From Chlorops oryzae (lineage: Eukaryota; Arthropoda; Insecta; Diptera; Chloropidae): a DNA stretch of 64,000 nucleotides. The notes beneath the pieces are model-generated. The model did not search any database. It was given only the letters and a program-made list of their open reading frames with translations, and was not told the DNA's origin. Of the stretch, positions 43,586-54,207 are shown in pieces (the first letter of the stretch is position 1; every line of letters begins with the position of its first letter). Location: contig CM035807.1 in NCBI GenBank assembly GCA_020466095.1, positions 47,161,389 through 47,225,388 of the forward strand. Reading direction: 5' to 3'. The position numbers and the translations under genes were made by a program.

Positions 43586-45639
43586 TAGTGAGATACCCAG
43601 ATCAAACCAAAAATTTTTTTTTGTGTGGCTGTGTTATCGTTCAAGTAGCAGAAGAGTTGGTATGCCAGCTGCGATCGCTGATCGGGCTTACATGTGTCCT
43701 GTGGGGAACCACTTACTTCGATTTCGTCATCTAAAAAATTTGAAAAGGAAAAGTTTTTGAATGAGTGAATGAAAAGGATCGACTCAATTTCGAATTTTTT
43801 ATGCGGGTGCGATTTCTAGAGCATGCACGATATTCTCACCATCAACATCGAAATCGAAATGTTTCAATGTAGTTGATATTGTGCTGCATTGAGGTGTCTG
43901 AAAATTGAATGCACTGCTGTTTTTGGCATAAAAATTACAAAGCGTGTCCAAAACAATTTTGGTGACATGGTCCTCAGTTAATGTTGGATTAGTTCTCTGC
44001 AACACGTTGAGCCATTTCATTTTTATATCTGGTGTTAGTACAGTTGCCGCAATCGCAATATTGGCCTCCGGAGCCAACAAGAAAAATGTTGTAAACCGTT
44101 GTCTCAATTTCTGCTCGATTTTAATGACGACAGATGCTCTTTGCTGCTGTTCCTTAGCTTTACTTATTTTTCGCAACCTGATGAGTGTCGGCAAGAGAAA
44201 TCCTATACTCGATTGTCAATGAAATGCAATATTAATTTGAAATATATAAATATCTTAACAGAACGTTATTTTCTCCTTGAAAGAAATCTAACGATTCAGC
44301 AATTGGTACCATTACTGTTTTGTACTTCTCCAGATATTGCAAATCTGCTGGAGAAAATTGTGGCAAAGAGAGCATATCGCAAAGATCATTTAATTTTTCT
44401 TTGTGCTGTAGTACTTTTTGAACCGCGTCATATAATGAGTTCCAGCGAGTAACGACGGGCAAAATCAATGAAGACCCCAAATTTTCCATAATAATTTCGG
44501 AAGATTTTGGCCATTTATATTTTTTCCATAAGAAGTTGCATTTTTCGAACGTCTAAAAATTTTAATTGAAATTCATGTCAAATTCTTATATAATTTCGTA
44601 TTACCAACGTGTGTTGGATGTATATTGCCTGCTCAGTTTTCAAAACTTTTTCATAATCAGTAGATGCTAATAAGTTAAGAGTATGGCTGCAGCATCTCTG
44701 ATGTTTGGGCAACAACAAATCATTTTCAAAAGTTGGCAATTCATCATCAGAGTCATCTTCAAAAAGATCATAGTTATCAACGCCGTAATCCTTAAACGCC
44801 TTCACAAAGTTTGAACCATTGTCGGTAATGGTCATAACAATTTTTGAGCTGTTCAAATCAAACGCGGTGTTAATTTCAGTGATCATATGTACAATTTTTT
44901 CAGCAGAGTGTATTCCGAAAATTCTTTTGCAAGCCAAAGCAACCGATTTACGTTCCAAATTCTCCGTAAGCCAATGGCAAGTGTATCCCAAGAAGCTTCG
45001 GTGGTTTCCCGACCAAATGTCTGCAGTGGTGCAAAATTACTTTACCGAAGCTGTGTTTTTTTTTTTTATATTTTGCACCATGCTCCAATATTTTTCCTCC
45101 ATTTTCTTTACAGCTGTTCGCCTGCAAATCACCTTCATTCCTGTACCTTCAAAAACGTCTATAAACGATTTCCTTTCCAGAATGGAAACAGGCAACGCTG
45201 AGTCTACAAGCGCGTGTAGAAGTTTGTCATTAAAAACATTTTGGAGACTTTTGCCATCAGGACTACTTGTTTTCTGAGCTTTATATTTTGAAAATAAATC
45301 GGTATGCTTGACGCGCAAGTGCTTAACGAAATTCGACATAACTTCGCCGCTTCCTTTTATAATTCGGTTACATCCAACACACTTAGCACACGTTGTCTTA
45401 TCTGAAATCGGAACAATAAATTTAAAATAAATTGTCTTACACCATGGAACACATAAACAAACTTTTTCCACATCCGTATAAAATTCATTACTGAAAATTA
45501 TTTTTTTTGTTGTTACAAGGATTCCGAATAAACTTTCTTTGCAGGCGTAAATACTCTCATTCTTTTATTTGAATGAGGAAGAAAATAGGGGTCCTCCAAT
45601 TCATCGTCTGCCGAAAAATCGCTTTCAAAAATACGCACT

Positions 45640-45936
45640 TGTTATGACGCTAGGTAATAGCGAATTAGCTGGATTAAATTTGGTTTAAATAAAAATACGT
45701 TTACTCAGCTAGCGATCACAACAGGAAGTGGCCCTTTTTTTATTTCTTTTCATCGATGACTTAAGTTTACTTATCGATAACAATTTAATATTCAGGACCT
45801 AAATATAAGTTACCCACTTAACATTCCGATAGCTTAGTTCTAATTTACACGTTTGATGCATGCTAGCTTCAACCTATACGTTGATTCATAACAATTGATT
45901 CATGAAAGTTCTGATTTACACATTTAATTCATAACA
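45640..45936 (-). repeat. 3' LTR of Ty3-type element 1, reversed copy
   Basis: Minus strand TGTTATGA...TCATAACA, 297 bp, matching 30941-32287 without the DINE-like insertion. The outer flank 45636-45639 (CACT, that is AGTG on the minus strand) is the target duplication shared with 30175-30178. Confidence 0.85.
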
Positions 45937-46049
45937 GCTCGGCCTAACCTGACCTCCAATCGTCCCGATTGGCTTATGAACAATAATCGTCCTTTAACTT
46001 TCATCAAAAACATCATCATATAAATATTCGTAATTTTCATATTCATCAA
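45937..46049 (-). pseudogene. Ty3-type element 1 pol tail, reversed copy
   Basis: Reverse complement of 30828-30940, including the TTGATGAA target duplication of the adjoining hAT (46042-46049). No further pol sequence follows on this side; the hAT element and then unrelated DNA come next. Confidence 0.75.
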
Positions 46050-47127
46050 CAGAGTGAGTAAAAAAAAGCCCGAAAAAACCCGAAAATAAGCGCTATAAAA
46101 GCTCGAAAAAACAAGGAAAATAGTCCGAAAAATATGCAGTTAAAATTTATTTTTTATTCAGTGGACTTATTAAAATATATGACTAGATGTTGTTTTACAT
46201 TTTCAAACAAAAAATGTTGGCGTTTCTCTCATAATAGATATTTTCGATACAAGTGTCGAAATGAAGCTTTTTTTTGCACGAGTGGTAAATGTTGTAAAAC
46301 GAGGCGCAGCCGAGTTTTACAATACCACGAGTGCGAAAAAAGCTGAGTTTCGACACGAGTGCCGAACAATATTTTATGCAATAAGATTTCAAATTGGATT
46401 TTAACCTAAATTTAAGAAAGCGTGTTTTTTGTTTGTTTGTTATTGTGAAGAAATTTTTTATTTTGATTTGACAGATTCATAATTTGAAATTCTATATTAT
46501 ACAACTTCGTAGTATGCTCTGCTTATTTTTGCCTTGTATTTTTTGAAATGCGTGCATTTTGAAATTTATTATTGCACGCCTTGAAATTCATTCTTAAAAA
46601 ACCATGTAGTATGCCATGCTTTTTGTTTGTATAAACAATTTTTTATACTTTCTCAAAACTAGTGTCATAATATGCTTCATTATGATTTTAAAATCGACAT
46701 CATAATAGGCCTATTATGATGTCGAATTGCATAAAAGGTTTTTATACAATGAAAAAGAACGTTCAACGTCTGAAATGGTAAGGGGCCAAATTTGAAAACA
46801 CACTCCAACGTAAATACGCGATCGAACGTATACGCAAGCATTGCACACAGCGCTTAGAAGAGTCATTGACAAAGGAAAGCAATGAAGCAGAAATAAAAAT
46901 AGCAGAAAAAAACTTAACAGTGTTGAGTTTTTTCGGAAATTAGGTAGGAAAAGGCTTTTAAAATAGTACTATTAACCAAAAATATGGGAAATATGCACAA
47001 AAAATAGTTTTTGGCAAGAAAATAGCTCGCACTGCTAAAATAGGCAAAAATAGTAAAAAGTAGCTCGCACTACTAAAATATGCAAAAATAGTATGACGTA
47101 TGCAAAAACAAGCATTTATTCACTCTG
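46050..47127 (-). mobile_element. hAT element with CAGAGTGA ends, copy C
   Basis: Both termini are present: CAGAGTGAGTAAAAAAA at 46050 and TTTATTCACTCTG at 47127. The flank at one end is the Ty3 tail with TTGATGAA; at the other it is GTTATAAC, so the target duplications do not match and the copy is a recombinant. 46050-46651 equals copy B in reverse. 46780-47127 equals the left end of copy A, including the S-D-V-E-R-x-F dimerisation region. Between them a palindromic stretch (ATAGGCCTAT near 46703) is unique to this copy. Confidence 0.75.
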
Positions 47128-47320
47128 GTTATAACTGCAGCATTCCAATAGCCCATGAATACAAGAACCGTATGACCCAAACTTCATGCTCCTAACCATA
47201 TCAGCGACAGAGATACGGGTCTTCAAAAATCATAGAAAAAAAAATTCTAACTCAGGAACACAAAAAAAAAAAGAAGTAAAAAAGCACGAATAAACCATGA
47301 CGTGGCGAGGTCAAGTATTA
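47128..47320. other. Unassigned
   Basis: Nothing recognisable; AT-rich with an A tract at 47264. Confidence 0.4.
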
Positions 47321-47678
47321 AGCCTGAAATCCGCTATAGAGTTTTTTATGTAGAGAAAAGAGTGTAGATTGTAGAGAACCTACCTTTGTTGTATACACTA
47401 AAGATAGTATCAACGATTTTACAGTTCTACGTACAGCTGTCCTCGACATATTTCGCGATAAGCTCTTCTATGCGTTACATGATTGTTTAATTTGCAGAAG
47501 AATGTTTTACTTACTATGCTACGGTAGAGAAAAACCCTTCTGCAGTATACACAAATATGGAGCACATAGTAGAGCTGTATTTTAAATATGTTGGCGGCAG
47601 CTCTGCGTATTGCTGTAGAATTATAGAGACGGTACACTTTTGTATCTACATAAGAAACTCTATAGTGGATTTCAGGCT
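47321..47678. mobile_element. Tourist-like MITE
   Basis: Inverted ends of about 34 bp begin AGCCTGAAATCCGCTATAGA. TTA flanks both sides (47318-47320 and 47679-47681), the PIF/Harbinger target. It is 358 bp long and encodes nothing. Confidence 0.8.
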
Positions 47679-48169
47679 TTAAAATGAATAAATTAATTGT
47701 TTAACGAGTTAATGCCTGTAATAAACTTTTCTGACGCAATGAATGCGCCTTACAAATTTCTGAAGTTAGTATGCGCATCTGCGACCTCATATGCCGAAAT
47801 TTTTTGAAATAAAAATTTGTAGTATTCAATGTTTGATTGGCATATTGCCGTTAATTTAAAAGTGCCTATTTTATAATATAAATCGAAGTATGTTGAAATT
47901 AAATCGTACAAATTGTACATTGAATTTGTGTAGAGCTTTGATAGATAGACCTTTCATTGAAATTAATTCTGTTTCTAGAAAAATACAACAAATTAAACGA
48001 CATAGAAATAATAGATCGCAGAAAATAATTCCACTCTAGCCCTTTATGAAATAAATCATATGTGACGTCAGCATCTAGCAAAACAAAGGTTTCACATTGC
48101 ACTATCACAGCATGGCGTGAAATGCCCCATGTGAGTGTGTGTGTGAAATATCAAGTCGAATTATTTACT
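47679..48169. other. Unassigned AT-rich region
   Basis: No gene or repeat signature seen. Confidence 0.4.
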
Positions 48170-49085
48170 TTCAGGTCGGTTTTACGTCAAAATGCCCTAA
48201 TAGGTCGAACAGATTTCAAAATGCTCTAATAGGTCGAAATTACCTATTAGCGCTTAATTATGTAATAAATGGCATAAAGGGGCTATTTCAAGTCGAAAAG
48301 CGCTAATACAGCACTTAAGGTCAGAAATTTTTGTGACATTAAAGTCGCAAATACCTAATATGGGAATTTTGACTTATAGGTCGCAATATCAAAGTCGATG
48401 TTACCTATTTGGTCAGAAAAATAAGTAATTTGGACTTTGTGGTCGCATTTTACGCTTCTCCATCTTTGTTCGTATAACAGCTGCTTTAGACCTAGCGTTT
48501 TGTATGGAAAAATATTTTTATTTAATAAAATTTTATTTTATCTTTCTTAATTGGAAAGGCCCATGAAAAAATAAGAGGTAGATGGAACGATTTTACCATA
48601 AATTTTGGCTGGCATATGTGTTTCGCTCTTTGCAATCGAGAAATGTGTTCGCATAAAGTCTTTTATTTATTTGCATTTCATTTAATAGACGACATTTCAT
48701 TGAAAATGCTTTATTCTTTTCAAAACAAGTTCATGGGAATGAGAACGAAATAATTATTTCGATTACAATCGATACATATATCGCTCACTCTCTTTTCACT
48801 TTTCATTCACTTTTTCTCTCTCCAACTTCATTTTACTCATAAGTCCAATTCGGTCGCAATTTGGTCATTTAGACGTCGTACAGACTTCTGTTTGACTAGT
48901 ATTTGATAAAACTTTGAAGTCGCAATGCCCTATTGTGCCCTTTTATTACCGCTAAGTGACTCCCATTCTATTCCCCACTTACGTCGCAGCGACGTCGCAC
49001 GGACGAAATTTTGCCCTAATTAGGTTAGGTCTAGAGAATATTGGGATCTAAAATAGGTAAGAATTTACCAATTTTCGACCTATTT
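48170..49085. repeat. Field of AGGTCG / AAGTCG motifs
   Basis: More than a dozen short motifs of the type CCTAATAGGTCGAA, AAAGTCGCAA and AGGTCGCAAT occur, in direct orientation at left (48172-48450) and mixed at right (48840-49085). The central 350 bases lack them. The outer parts look like subterminal binding-site arrays of a DNA transposon, but I found no terminal repeat or ORF. Confidence 0.5.
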
Positions 49086-49343
49086 TGCTACTTGGGATAA
49101 TATTTAAATTGTAAAAAAAAATATTTTAAAATTGTACTAGATTAATTTATAATAATTAAATGAATGAAAAAAATAAATATTTATCATACCAAAATGCAAG
49201 AGTTTTTAACTTTTATAGAAGATATTGATAAATATTGTTTTGGAAATACGAAAATACAACCCTGCTAAAGCCATAGTTATGTGTTGTGTGGCCGGAATCG
49301 TATTTAGAAAAAGTGGCATCATGGGAAATTGTAAGAACCGTTA

Positions 49344-50152
49344 TTGGTTATGTTAAATCACTATATTGTGAAATTCGCTGCTGAAATGTTGACAATTTTT
49401 GAAGTCGATGCCATTTTCGGAGGAGAAAATGCGGAGTGTGTGCCTTTGACGGCCAAACAGAAGCTACAGGAGTGGGGAATGATTGCCGCTGAAGGAGCAA
49501 TTCGGTATCCAGTAGGGAGCACCCCCATGAAACTTAGCCGGCGGAATGATCGATGTGATGGGTATAAGTGGAGGTGTCGCAAAAAACATGCCTGTTCAAA
49601 CAAAAAGAAACAGCTTGTCGTTACACCAAGTTGTGCTGTTTTCTCGTTTGTGGGTAGAGAACCTCCCACTCAGTTTCATCGAGAATTCTTTGAAGCTATG
49701 TGACACGAGTATCGCTGACTGGAACTCATTTCACTTCGAAGTGGTTGTTGCCAAAATGTATGACAACCACGGCAAAATCGGTATGAAATTTATATATGAA
49801 TTTTTTGTCTGTTTTTTTTATTGAATAGCTTTAAGGAGGCGAAGCTAAGATTGTCGAGATTGACGAATCGAATTTTGGTCGCCGGAAGTACCACCAGGGC
49901 CATAGAGCTGAAGGTCAATGGGTATTTGGAGGAGTGAAGAGGAAGAGCGGAGACGAGAAGTGTGGTCGGTCGTTTTTCGTGCCCGTAGAAAAACGAGATG
50001 CCGAGACGCTCATCCCTATCATCACTGAGTGGATAGAGCCCTGCACCACTATCATCTCCGACTTCTGGAATGCTTATGATTGTCTGGATCAGAAAGGAAT
50101 GCTTGAGGACGTGGAGAGCGATATGGACAGCATTGACGTCGAAATGGAGTAA
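49344..50152 (+). pseudogene. Merlin-type transposase (ISXO2-like DDE), with probable intron
   Basis: 49344-49600 carries L-Q-E-W-G-M-I and D-G-Y-K-W-R-C-R, the N-terminal zinc-ribbon-like region of Merlin/IS1016 transposases. After a frameshift, 49600-49780 continues with D-W-N-S-F. 49781-49835 looks like a 55-base intron (GTATGA...TTTAAG with a T-rich stretch). Across it the frame reads I-G-G-E-A-K-I-V-E-I-D-E, the first catalytic acids, then G-R-R-K-Y and W-V-F-G-G-V-K-R. I-I-S-D-F-W-N-A-Y at about 50057 holds the second Asp. The stop at 50150-50152 comes before the final Glu and the RNA-binding-like tail. Merlin elements move as DNA by cut and paste. Confidence 0.75.
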
Positions 50153-50337
50153 GACGAGCAGCAGACGAAAAAAATCGAAAGAACCACCAAATTTTAAAAG
50201 GGATTTTGTGTAATCGAAAAAGAGATTTTTGATTGAATTTGCGATCGCGTGGTTTTTTAGAAAAAATTGGAAATCGTTCGTAGTTTGAAAAGCGCCGCAG
50301 TCGAAAAATCTTTATTTTTTCTAAATTTGGAAAGCGC
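50153..50337. other. Merlin flank, unassigned
   Basis: A/T-rich; no terminal inverted repeat of the Merlin element could be identified. Confidence 0.35.
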
Positions 50338-50412
50338 GTATGTGTGTGTGTATGTGTATGTGTGCGTGTGTGTATATATGTTTGTGTGTGTGTATGTGTG
50401 TGCATATATATG

Positions 50413-50471
<59 letters not shown>

Positions 50472-50472
50472 T
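50338..50472. repeat. (GT)n and (TA)n microsatellites
   Basis: A GT/GTAT-rich run (50338-50412) passes into a long TA run (50417-50472). Open frames of Tyr/Ile or Thr/His across it are spurious. Confidence 0.98.
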
Positions 50473-50639
50473 TGTATTGCATGCAAATTTAAAGTGCGAT
50501 AATTAAAAACTAAGAGCGACCGCCAAATTCTGACTTTAGATTTGGAATCAGCGCATCATTTTACGTGAGGTATGTGAGTTTAGTGCGCGAAATCGAACGG
50601 TCACCTAAACCCAAGATATGCAAAAAACATTAAATTAAC
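50473..50639. other. Unassigned, with a TIR-element-like motif
   Basis: TTTGGAATCAGCGCATCA at 50541 resembles TTTGGATTCAGCGCATCA at 42765 in the TTA-TIR element, so a fragment of that family may be here. Confidence 0.35.
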
Positions 50640-50808
50640 TCCTAGGACAGAACCCGGATCTTTGTAAAAACCATACCGAGAACTACTAGGGAGCCTCATG
50701 TATATAATGCTTTATGTACGACCTGACATATGCTTTGCTTTCGGGTATATGGGTAGGTTCCAACAGAACCCATCAGAGCAAAACTGGCAAGCTCTAAAAA
50801 GGATCATA

Positions 50809-52044
50809 ACAGGTTGGCTGATAAGTCCCCGGTCTAACAAAGAAAAACACATTTTTTTGTCAAAATTCGTTTTTATTATTCAACATAGTTCCCTTCAAGA
50901 GCGATACAACGATTATAACGACCTTCCAATTTTTTGATACCATTTTGGTAGTACTCCTTCGGTTTTGCCTCAAAATAGGCCTCAGTTTCGGCGATCACCT
51001 CTTCATTGCAGCCAAATTTTTTCCCTGCGAGCATCCTTTTGAGGTCTGAGAACAAGAAAAGGTCTCTGGGGGAAAGATCTGGAGAATACGGTGGGTGGGG
51101 AAGCAATTCGAAGCCTAATTCATGAATTTTTGCCATCGTTCTCAATGACTTGTGGCACGGTTGCGTTGTCTTGGTGGAACAACCCTTTTTTTTTTCTTCA
51201 TATGGGGCCGTTTTGCCGCGATTTCGACCTTCAAACGCTCCAATAACGACATATAATGGTCACTGTTGATGGTTTTTCCCTTCTCAAGATAATCGATAAA
51301 AATTATTCCATGCCCATCCCAAAAACAGAGGCCATTACTTTGCCAGCGGACTTTTGAGTCTTTCCACGCTTCGGAGACGGTTCACCGATCGCTGTCCACT
51401 CAGCCGACTGTCGATCGGGCTCAGGAGTGTAGTGATAGAGCCATGTTTCATCCATTGTCACATATCGACGCAAAAACTCGGGTGTATTGCGAGTTAACAG
51501 CTGCAAACACCGCTCAGAATCATCAACACGTTGTTGTTTTTGGTCAAATGTGAGCTCGCGCGGCACCCATTTTGCACAGGGCTTTTTCATATCCAAATAT
51601 TCAACTTCATTTTACGGTCATTCAAAATCATTTTGTGAATTTTTTTGATGTTTTCGTCGGTAACCACCTCTTTCGGGCGTCCACTGCGTTCACCGTCCTC
51701 CGTGCTCATTTCACCACGCTTGAATTTTGCATACCAATCAATTATTGTTGATTTTTCTAGGGCAGAGTCCGGAAACTCATTATCAAGCCAAGTTTTTGCT
51801 TCCACTGTATTTTTCCCTTCAGAAAACAGTATTTTATGAAAACACGAAATTCCTTTTTTTTCCATTTTTTTCACAATAACAAAAGTTGCTTCACAAAAGA
51901 CGCTCTATCTCACAAACTAATTGACTTACAGACGTCAAATTTTGACACGAATCATTTGAAGGTTGCCACTATATAAAAATAATATGCATTTAATACTAGC
52001 GACGCCATCTATGTGTCAGACCGGGGACTTATCAGCCAACCTGT
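50809..52044 (-). mobile_element. Mariner element, copy 2
   Basis: Same termini as copy 1 (ACAGGTTGGCTGATAAG), with TA on both sides (50807-50808, 52045-52046). Excision rejoins K-R-I-I-R-Y-L-K-G of the copia frame exactly. 1,236 bp; a 58-base deletion relative to copy 1 lies near 51600. Confidence 0.95.
50876..51865 (-). pseudogene. Mariner transposase, copy 2
   Basis: Begins M-E-K-K-G-I-S at about 51865. The first helix-turn-helix is intact to K-L, where the 58-base deletion removes the second helix-turn-helix and shifts the frame. The second piece (51596-51303) has V-T-M-D-E-T-W with the first Asp. The third (51145-50876) has P-Y-S-P-D-L-S-P-R-D with the last Asp and ends A-L-E-G-N-Y-V-E. 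The second-Asp segment is frameshifted. It is not functional. Confidence 0.9.
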
Positions 52045-52574
52045 TAAGATATTTAAAAGGCACTAAATCACTTAAGCTAGAGTTCAAAAATGAGAACAAT
52101 TTGCCAATTGTTGGATACGCTGACGCTGACTGGGCAAGTGACATGGTTGATAGAAAATCAGTAAGCGGTTATGTGTTCAAGGTATTTGGATCTACCGTGT
52201 CATGGTAATCATAAAGCAAACCACAGTTTCCACTTCGTCGAGTGAAGCAGAATACGTGGCACTTAGTGCAGCAGTTGCAGAAGCAATTTGGATAAGAGGA
52301 CTGCTTGCAGACTTATATCAAATTAAAGATGAACCGGTAATTATCTTAGAAGATAATAAAGGGTGCATTGGAATGGCAACAAACATGGACTCAAAGAGAT
52401 CAAAACATATAGACATCAAGCATCATTTTATAAGAGATAACATAGAAAGGGGAATAGTCAAGTTGAAATCAATCAGCACCCGAGATCAACTCGCTGATGT
52501 CTTCACAAAGGCTTTGGATGAAACAAGATTTCAAGAAATGCGTTTGAGGTTAGGACTTAACGATTGAGAAGGGG

Positions 52575-53458
52575 TGTTAAAACAAACAAAAAAAAAGTTG
52601 TTCTTAGCAATCGTTGAACTTTACAAATATTATGTTTCTTTTAATGTGAAGAGAATTGAATTTGAGTATCAATCTGAAATTGTTATAATAAACATTTAAA
52701 TTCTTTTACAAAAAAACCATAAGGGTGTTTTACTCATAATCCGTCACTTTTATTGCTGGTTCCATATCGAATACATTTTTTTTTATGTATTGAAATATAA
52801 AGCAATATGCATTTTTAGATTTCTTATCCATTAAGATAAAAAACACAGGATAAAACTGAAATAAAAAAATGTGTGGCCTATATCTCAAACAATGTTAAAA
52901 ACAATACTTATACTTATATCTTCAAAGTATTCCACAAAAATTATGAGGAGCTGCTGGGAGCATCCATATGGAACAACCTTGAATGTTGCATTCAGTAAAA
53001 AAGTTATTTTTTTAGGAAGGATATTTTCTTTTATAAGTTTTATGCTTTTAAGCGAGGAAAAAATACAAAACGAAAACTTCTCTTCAGCTAACATGCCGTG
53101 AAAAAAAAATGCGGATTCTCGGCATCAAGAGAAAGTCCATAATTTTTTCCAAATGTTCTCATAATTAAAGCAATCAATAACACTCTGCGGAGTTTGAGGA
53201 CTTTTCATTAAATTTTTGCTAATTCGATACTGAATCCCTCTCTGAGATTTCGAAAATTTAATATTTCGACTGTCACTTTGTAGTCTAAGAATTGTAAAAT
53301 GAATTGTATTCCATTTAAAATTTCAGTGTATAGGTAAACGATAAGAGGCGCTTTTGTAATGAAAAGACGCGTTTTCCGGTACGCGTTGCTTATAGTGTTG
53401 ATTGCATTCAATTCACATCTAAATGACCCGGAAGCATTTTCACATTCTCTCTTTATCT
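52575..53458. other. Copia 3' LTR start and unassigned sequence
   Basis: TGTTAAAACA after a purine tract starts the LTR. AATAAACATTTAAA near 52690 could be its poly(A) signal. I could not place its end because no second LTR is present. From about 52880 to 53458 nothing is recognised. Confidence 0.4.
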
Positions 53459-53541
53459 CATTAAAACAGTGCTTGCCAGCACGACCACTAGCACAATTTC
53501 TCTCATTCTTCACATGTATGTGTGCTTAAGAGGCTTCGTTC

Positions 53542-54207
53542 CAGTGTTGGAAAAGTAGGTGTAATTGTACCTTTTTCGGCCCTATTTCACTTCAAAGGTA
53601 CATTAGGTACAATTTGTCCATTTTAGGTACAATTTCAAGATGAAGAAATTTTGTTAGTAAATTAAATGGTGAAAGGTTTTCTGTGGTAATCTGAGTAGTG
53701 TTTGCAGAAATTGTTTTATACATTTCCTAAAAAAGGTAGCATAATGCTTCCAGTGCAAACTAGTTGTTAGATGTTTTGATGTTTCACATTCTTGTACCTT
53801 ATGTTGATCTAGAGTCAGACACACCAACAAATGTTCTGAAACAATGAAGTAAGTAGAGAATCATCGAAATTGGAATAGATTACTCCATCGTATCAATTCA
53901 AGACAATGTCATCGTTCGGGAGTGAATAACACCATATCTTGATGACATTGCCACTAGAATTGATATGAATAACATCTCCTTTAAATGGCCATGTCATCAG
54001 ATTTGAGAAGTACTCAAATTTTCCCCTTCATGTCTTCGGTGAAAACATTAATGAATTTGCCATTTATGAGAAAAATTCCGGCTGGGTATATTATTTGTCA
54101 TTTATGAAAAAAATTTCGGCTGGGTATATTAGGTACACTTAACTATATTTAGGTACAATTTATGGACCATTTTAGGTACACACTGAAATCTCCATTTTCC
54201 AACACTG
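53542..54207. mobile_element. 666-bp hAT-type element nested in the MITE
   Basis: Ends CAGTGTTGGAAAAG and CATTTTCCAACACTG with perfect 8-bp duplications CTTCGTTC (53534-53541, 54208-54215). Inside are repeated GGTACAATT and TTAGGTACA motifs near both ends, typical of subterminal sites. No ORF. Confidence 0.9.

Larger units (their letters stand above)
41429..43633. mobile_element. 2.2-kb TIR element with TTA duplication encoding a Cys-rich protein
   Basis: It starts CACAGCCACACAAAAAAAAA and ends with the reverse complement TTTTTTTTTGTGTGGCTGTG. TTA flanks both sides (41426-41428, 43634-43636), and excision restores the hAT frame. The inverted arms are long, about 160 bp: 41429-41583 pairs with 42835-42951 plus 43586-43633. 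The left arm is followed by a second direct copy at 41597-41757. Between the arms lies the minus-strand ORF 41759-42367. The 3-bp TTA duplication resembles PIF/Harbinger, but the termini are not ones I know. A smaller element (42952-43585) splits the right arm. Confidence 0.85.
41224..45635 (-). pseudogene. BED-finger hAT transposase
   Basis: Minus strand. The N-terminus (45635-45525) is acidic, reading R-I-F-E-S-D-F-S-A-D-D. 45471-45037 has the BED finger, C-A-K-C-V-G-C and H-L-R-V-K-H. 44991-44578 is the RNase H-like core, with T-D-N-G-S-N-F-V-K-A-F and C-C-S-H-T-L-N-L. 44489-44232 has V-T-R-W-N-S-L. 44194-43637 is the helical insertion domain and linker. A 2.2-kb TIR element interrupts at 41429-43633. 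The C-terminal dimerisation segment S-S-P-P-V-E-R-L-F-S-F-A-G closes it at 41425-41224. The host frame rejoins as Y-L-N-D-N-S-S-A-E across the inserted element. Frames shift at several places. The start codon lies at 30166-30168 in the other orientation because a Ty3 element inserted just after it. Confidence 0.85.
50640..52567 (+). pseudogene. Ty1/copia pol remnant split by a mariner
   Basis: 50680-50808 reads L-G-S-L-M-Y and R-P-D-I-C-F-A, then a mariner. 52047 onward continues R-Y-L-K-G-T-K-S. The RNase H domain follows, with Y-A-D-A-D-W, then after a stop or frameshift at 52206 S-E-A-E-Y-V-A-L-S, E-D-N-K-G and K-H-I-D-I-K-H-H. D-V-F-T-K-A-L closes it, with TGA at 52565-52567. Everything upstream of the last part of the reverse transcriptase is missing. 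PPT-like GAGAAGGGG precedes a TGTTAAAACA at 52575, the probable 3' LTR start. Confidence 0.85.

Noticed and set aside
50052..50506. Open frames rich in Tyr/Ile/His/Thr
   Set aside because: They are produced by the GT and TA microsatellites.
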